A stretch of 8,419 nt of DNA, taken from assembly GCA_024860865.1 (NCBI GenBank), contig JACRDV010000114.1:1-8419 (forward strand), in the 5' to 3' direction. Positions within the stretch are counted from its first letter, which is position 1; each line of letters opens with the position of its first letter. A model generated the notes under the pieces. That model made no database searches and was not told the DNA's origin. It saw only the letters and a program-made list of their open reading frames with translations. Below, piece by piece: positions 6,470 to 8,419 of the stretch. The stretch is from JACRDV01 sp024860865 [NCBI: Methanobacteriota archaeon] (GTDB taxonomy: Archaea > JACRDV01). Made by a program: the position numbers and the translations under genes.

Positions 6470-7008
6470 AAGTGGAAAAAGCTACAAGCAATGAAATAGA
6501 GAGGATTAAAAAAACAATTGACCAAGATTTTGAAGAGCAAGGATTATTTGATAAGGCTTTTAAGGACATGGAATTTGTTGCAGTTAGAGGGCGGTGGACA
6601 GAAATCTTTATATTTCCAAAAGAAAATTCTGAATTCTTAGTTAATGTTCTTAAGCGTTATTTGCCCTATTCTCTCGGGATATGTATAGGAGAATTCCATG
6701 ATAAATTTTTTAGAATTGGATTAGAGGGAATCTATGAAATATCCAAATATACAACAAAGAAGAAAGTTTGGATTATTCCTAAAGCAGAACAATTAGTTTT
6801 ATATGGTCGAGATGTCTTTGGAAGTTCAGTCAGCCGTGTTTGTTCGTATATTAAGAAAAATGATCGTGTTATTGTTGTTAATGAATTCGATGATCCCATC
6901 GCAATTGGCAAAGCATTAGTTCCAAGTGATGAAATAAAAGAAGCTGGCAATAAAGTTGTAATAGAAAATCTTCTGGACAGAGGTTGGTACCTAAGGAAAG
7001 GAAGGTGA
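6466..7008 (+). CDS. Pre-PUA/PUA-domain RNA-binding protein, Nip7-like, 180 aa
   Basis: Likely RNA-binding protein acting with the upstream RNA methylase or in ribosome maturation. The C-terminal part (about 104-178) has the PUA pattern: LVLYGRDVFGSSVSRV, NDRVIVVNEFDDPIAIGKAL, then an ending strand with RGWYLRKGR. The N-terminal part (1-95) resembles the alpha/beta pre-PUA domain of Nip7-type and related archaeal proteins, with an IFIFP strand and YSLGICIGEFHDKFFRIGLEG. No catalytic motif is visible. The start ATG overlaps the TGA of the methylase, and the stop TGA sits in the ribosome site of the FKBP gene, so all three are one operon. Assignment to Nip7 itself is uncertain; PUA is clear. 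Confidence 0.82.
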   Translation: MKVEKATSNEIERIKKTIDQDFEEQGLFDKAFKDMEFVAVRGRWTEIFIFPKENSEFLVNVLKRYLPYSLGICIGEFHDKFFRIGLEGIYEISKYTTKKKVWIIPKAEQLVLYGRDVFGSSVSRVCSYIKKNDRVIVVNEFDDPIAIGKALVPSDEIKEAGNKVVIENLLDRGWYLRKGR

Positions 7009-7012
7009 TTTC

Positions 7013-7801
7013 ATGGAGAGCAAAGTTGAAGTTAAAGCCCCAATAAAGATTCAAAAAGGCGATTTCATTCGCTTAAACTATGTTGCTCGAATTAAAGATA
7101 CTGGTAAATTATTTGATTGTACTATTGAAGAAATTGCAAAAAGAGAATTGGGAGAAGAAGTAAAGGGAGTTCAGTTCAAACCAACTAATCTTATTGTAGG
7201 AGCGCGTCAGGTAATAGAAGGACTGGATGTTGCTTTAGAAGGAGTTGAAGTAGGGCAACAAAAAGAAGTGGAAATACCTCCTGAAAAAGCATTTGGACTT
7301 AGAGATCCAAAGTTAGTGAAAATAGTTTCTGCCAAGCAATTTACAGGTCAAGGTCTTAAACCTAAACCTGGTATGCGTGTGACAATTGATGACAGATCAG
7401 CTCGAATTCAAAGTGTAAGTGGCGGCCGGGTTATAGTTGATATGAACCATGAGCTTGCTGGTAAAACTATAAAGTATGAATTTAAAGTTGAAGAAAAAAT
7501 CGAAAACCCGGTTGAGCAAGTTCGATCTCTCCTTGAATATTATTTCCCTGGTGCTGAAGCACATCAGGTCGAGGTTAAAGGATCTGAAGTTACAATAAAA
7601 CTGGCTGAAACTTATAAGTTCGATCAACGTGCAATAGTCGGCAAACAACGCTTTTTATGGCAAATTTTCCGGCATATCCCTACCATTACAAAAATCACTT
7701 TTATTGAAGAGCATTTAAAGCCAGAAGAAAAGAAAGAGAAAATAGATTTGGGTAGCTTAGTTGAAGGCTTACCAAAAGCAGAAGATATCAAGCCAATATA
7801 A
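7013..7801 (+). CDS. Long-type FKBP peptidyl-prolyl cis-trans isomerase, 262 aa
   Basis: Cytoplasmic prolyl isomerase and probable folding chaperone. The FKBP domain is split in the archaeal/SlyD manner. Its first part is GDFIRLNYVARIKDTGKLFD (16-35), then the VIEGLDVALEGVEVGQQKEVEIPPEKAFG stretch (67-95). A flap (insert-in-flap) domain follows at about 97-145, and the FKBP fold closes with AGKTIKYEFKVEEKI (149-163). A C-terminal extension of about 100 residues (164-262) ends in a lysine/glutamate-rich tail; this long form is known from Thermococcales and many other archaea. Start ATG 7013 follows AAGGTG (7002-7007) at N5. There is no signal peptide or membrane anchor. It is the last gene of the methylase-PUA-FKBP operon and ends with TAA. 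Confidence 0.93.
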   Translation: MESKVEVKAPIKIQKGDFIRLNYVARIKDTGKLFDCTIEEIAKRELGEEVKGVQFKPTNLIVGARQVIEGLDVALEGVEVGQQKEVEIPPEKAFGLRDPKLVKIVSAKQFTGQGLKPKPGMRVTIDDRSARIQSVSGGRVIVDMNHELAGKTIKYEFKVEEKIENPVEQVRSLLEYYFPGAEAHQVEVKGSEVTIKLAETYKFDQRAIVGKQRFLWQIFRHIPTITKITFIEEHLKPEEKKEKIDLGSLVEGLPKAEDIKPI

Positions 7802-8123
7802 ATGACTCTTGTTATCTCTAAGTCCCTATTTTGCTATAAAAGTTTATTCCGCGATACTTTCTGATAAAGCACCAAAATTAACATTTGTACTATTAGTAGT
7901 TACAGCAATGAAAAATTTGTTTTTCGGCCTATAAAATATTCGCATTTTTTAGTCAACATTGCAGTTCTATATTTGTAGCATTTCTTCTATTTGTTACCAC
8001 CGGTCAAGCAGACCAGTGGGATTTTAAATTTTCAGGTTAGAAATGGATTAAAAAGCCAAATAGAAAATTTTAAGGATTTCTATTATTTATTAAATTTTAG
8101 AACTTTTAGAGGTGAAATAACCC
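7802..8123. other. 322-base intergenic region with TATA-like boxes and a hairpin, no supported gene
   Basis: There is no coding frame with a ribosome site here. Two similar TATA-like boxes, CTATAAAA at 7834-7841 and again at 7929-7936, could each start a plus-strand transcript. An imperfect hairpin lies at 7997-8019. The 84-residue frame at 7991-8245 has no ribosome site and overlaps the better membrane-protein frame, so I read it as chance. The AGAGGTG site at 8108-8114 belongs to the next gene. Confidence 0.5.
7997..8019. repeat. Imperfect hairpin in the leader of the membrane-protein gene
   Basis: CCAC-c-GGTC (7997-8005) pairs with GACC-a-GTGG (8011-8019) around the loop AAGCA: 8 pairs with one C-A mismatch. 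A T-rich stretch follows (8021-8032). It may be a terminator-like or regulatory RNA structure in the long leader of the gene at 8124, or a protein-binding site. It lacks the GAA / A internal loop, so it is not a SECIS. Confidence 0.4.
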
Positions 8124-8419
8124 ATGGTAAGCTATATAGAAACTGGAATTGGGTTAATTATGATTTTTGTTGGACTTATCTCTATATTTTTAATTGGGCG
8201 CTGTATGCCAGAATTAAGCAAAGGTGCACTCAAAGCATTTTGTAATAGGTTTACAATTGCTATTGCATTTGTATTATGTTTTTCTATTTGGCATACTCTG
8301 AGGGAGTACTTTGAGTGGAAAGAGAATATAGGGGAATTTATGGAATATCCTGAGTTTATTTTCATTATTTTGGCTTATATTTCGTTTTTCATCACTGCTT
8401 GGAAGATGACCGAAGTAGC
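8124..8419 (+). CDS. Small membrane protein, partial at the right edge
   Basis: The first 98 residues of an unrecognised integral membrane protein; the frame is still open at the window end. Three hydrophobic helices are visible at about 7-25, 42-59 and 77-93. The loops between them contain GRCMPELSKGALKAFCNR and REYFEWKENIGEFMEYPE. Cysteines are C27, C40 and C52. Start ATG 8124 follows AGAGGTG (8108-8114) at N9, a little wide but acceptable. There is no signal peptide other than helix 1. It could be a stand-alone small membrane protein, or the sensor part of a longer protein that continues outside. Confidence 0.65.
   Translation, partial: MVSYIETGIGLIMIFVGLISIFLIGRCMPELSKGALKAFCNRFTIAIAFVLCFSIWHTLREYFEWKENIGEFMEYPEFIFIILAYISFFITAWKMTEV

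Overview
The window is AT-rich archaeal DNA. The archaeal signs are an HdrA/MvhD electron-transfer pair, a long-type FKBP with a C-terminal extension, a PUA-domain protein beside an NSUN-family RNA methylase, TATA-like promoter boxes and GAGGTG-N5-start ribosome sites. The main result is that this archaeon appears to decode UGA as selenocysteine (Sec). The minus-strand hdrA-mvhD unit carries three in-frame UGA codons, each at a position where the protein family has a conserved cysteine. It also carries two hairpins that match the archaeal SECIS pattern: a GAA / A internal loop closed above by CC/GG pairs. Sec decoding in Archaea is known mainly from Methanococcales, Methanopyrus and some Asgard (Lokiarchaeota-like) lineages. 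The exact lineage cannot be settled from this window. No 16S, tRNA or Sec-machinery gene is present.

Layout, left to right. Positions 1-222 hold no gene I can support. At 223-252 (minus) is SECIS 1, directly after mvhD (254-649, minus), a 131-codon electron-transfer subunit with two Sec codons. Positions 657-3668 (minus) encode hdrA: 1003 aa, Sec at residue 56, two HdrA modules fused. A conventional gene caller would start it inside the gene at 3434 and would miss mvhD completely. SECIS 2 (3750-3774, minus) lies in the hdrA leader, so SECIS elements flank the transcription unit. At 3804-4070 (minus) is a small helical protein of unknown function, divergent from an Icc-like metallophosphoesterase (4121-4783, plus); an AT-rich TATA-like block lies between them. 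A DsrE2-like sulfur-relay-type protein follows (5034-5444, plus), with a TATA box and a perfect inverted repeat in its promoter. Then comes a tight plus-strand operon: NSUN-type m5C RNA methylase (5591-6469, C-terminally short), pre-PUA/PUA protein (6466-7008, ATGA overlap) and FKBP-type prolyl isomerase (7013-7801). A 322-base gap with TATA-like boxes and a hairpin precedes a small membrane protein that runs off the right edge (8124-8419).

Functionally, HdrA and MvhD belong to the flavin-based electron-bifurcating heterodisulfide-reductase system. MvhD passes electrons from a hydrogenase or formate dehydrogenase to the FAD of HdrA. hdrB, hdrC and hydrogenase genes are not in the window. The plus-strand operon looks like RNA modification, ribosome maturation and protein folding housekeeping.
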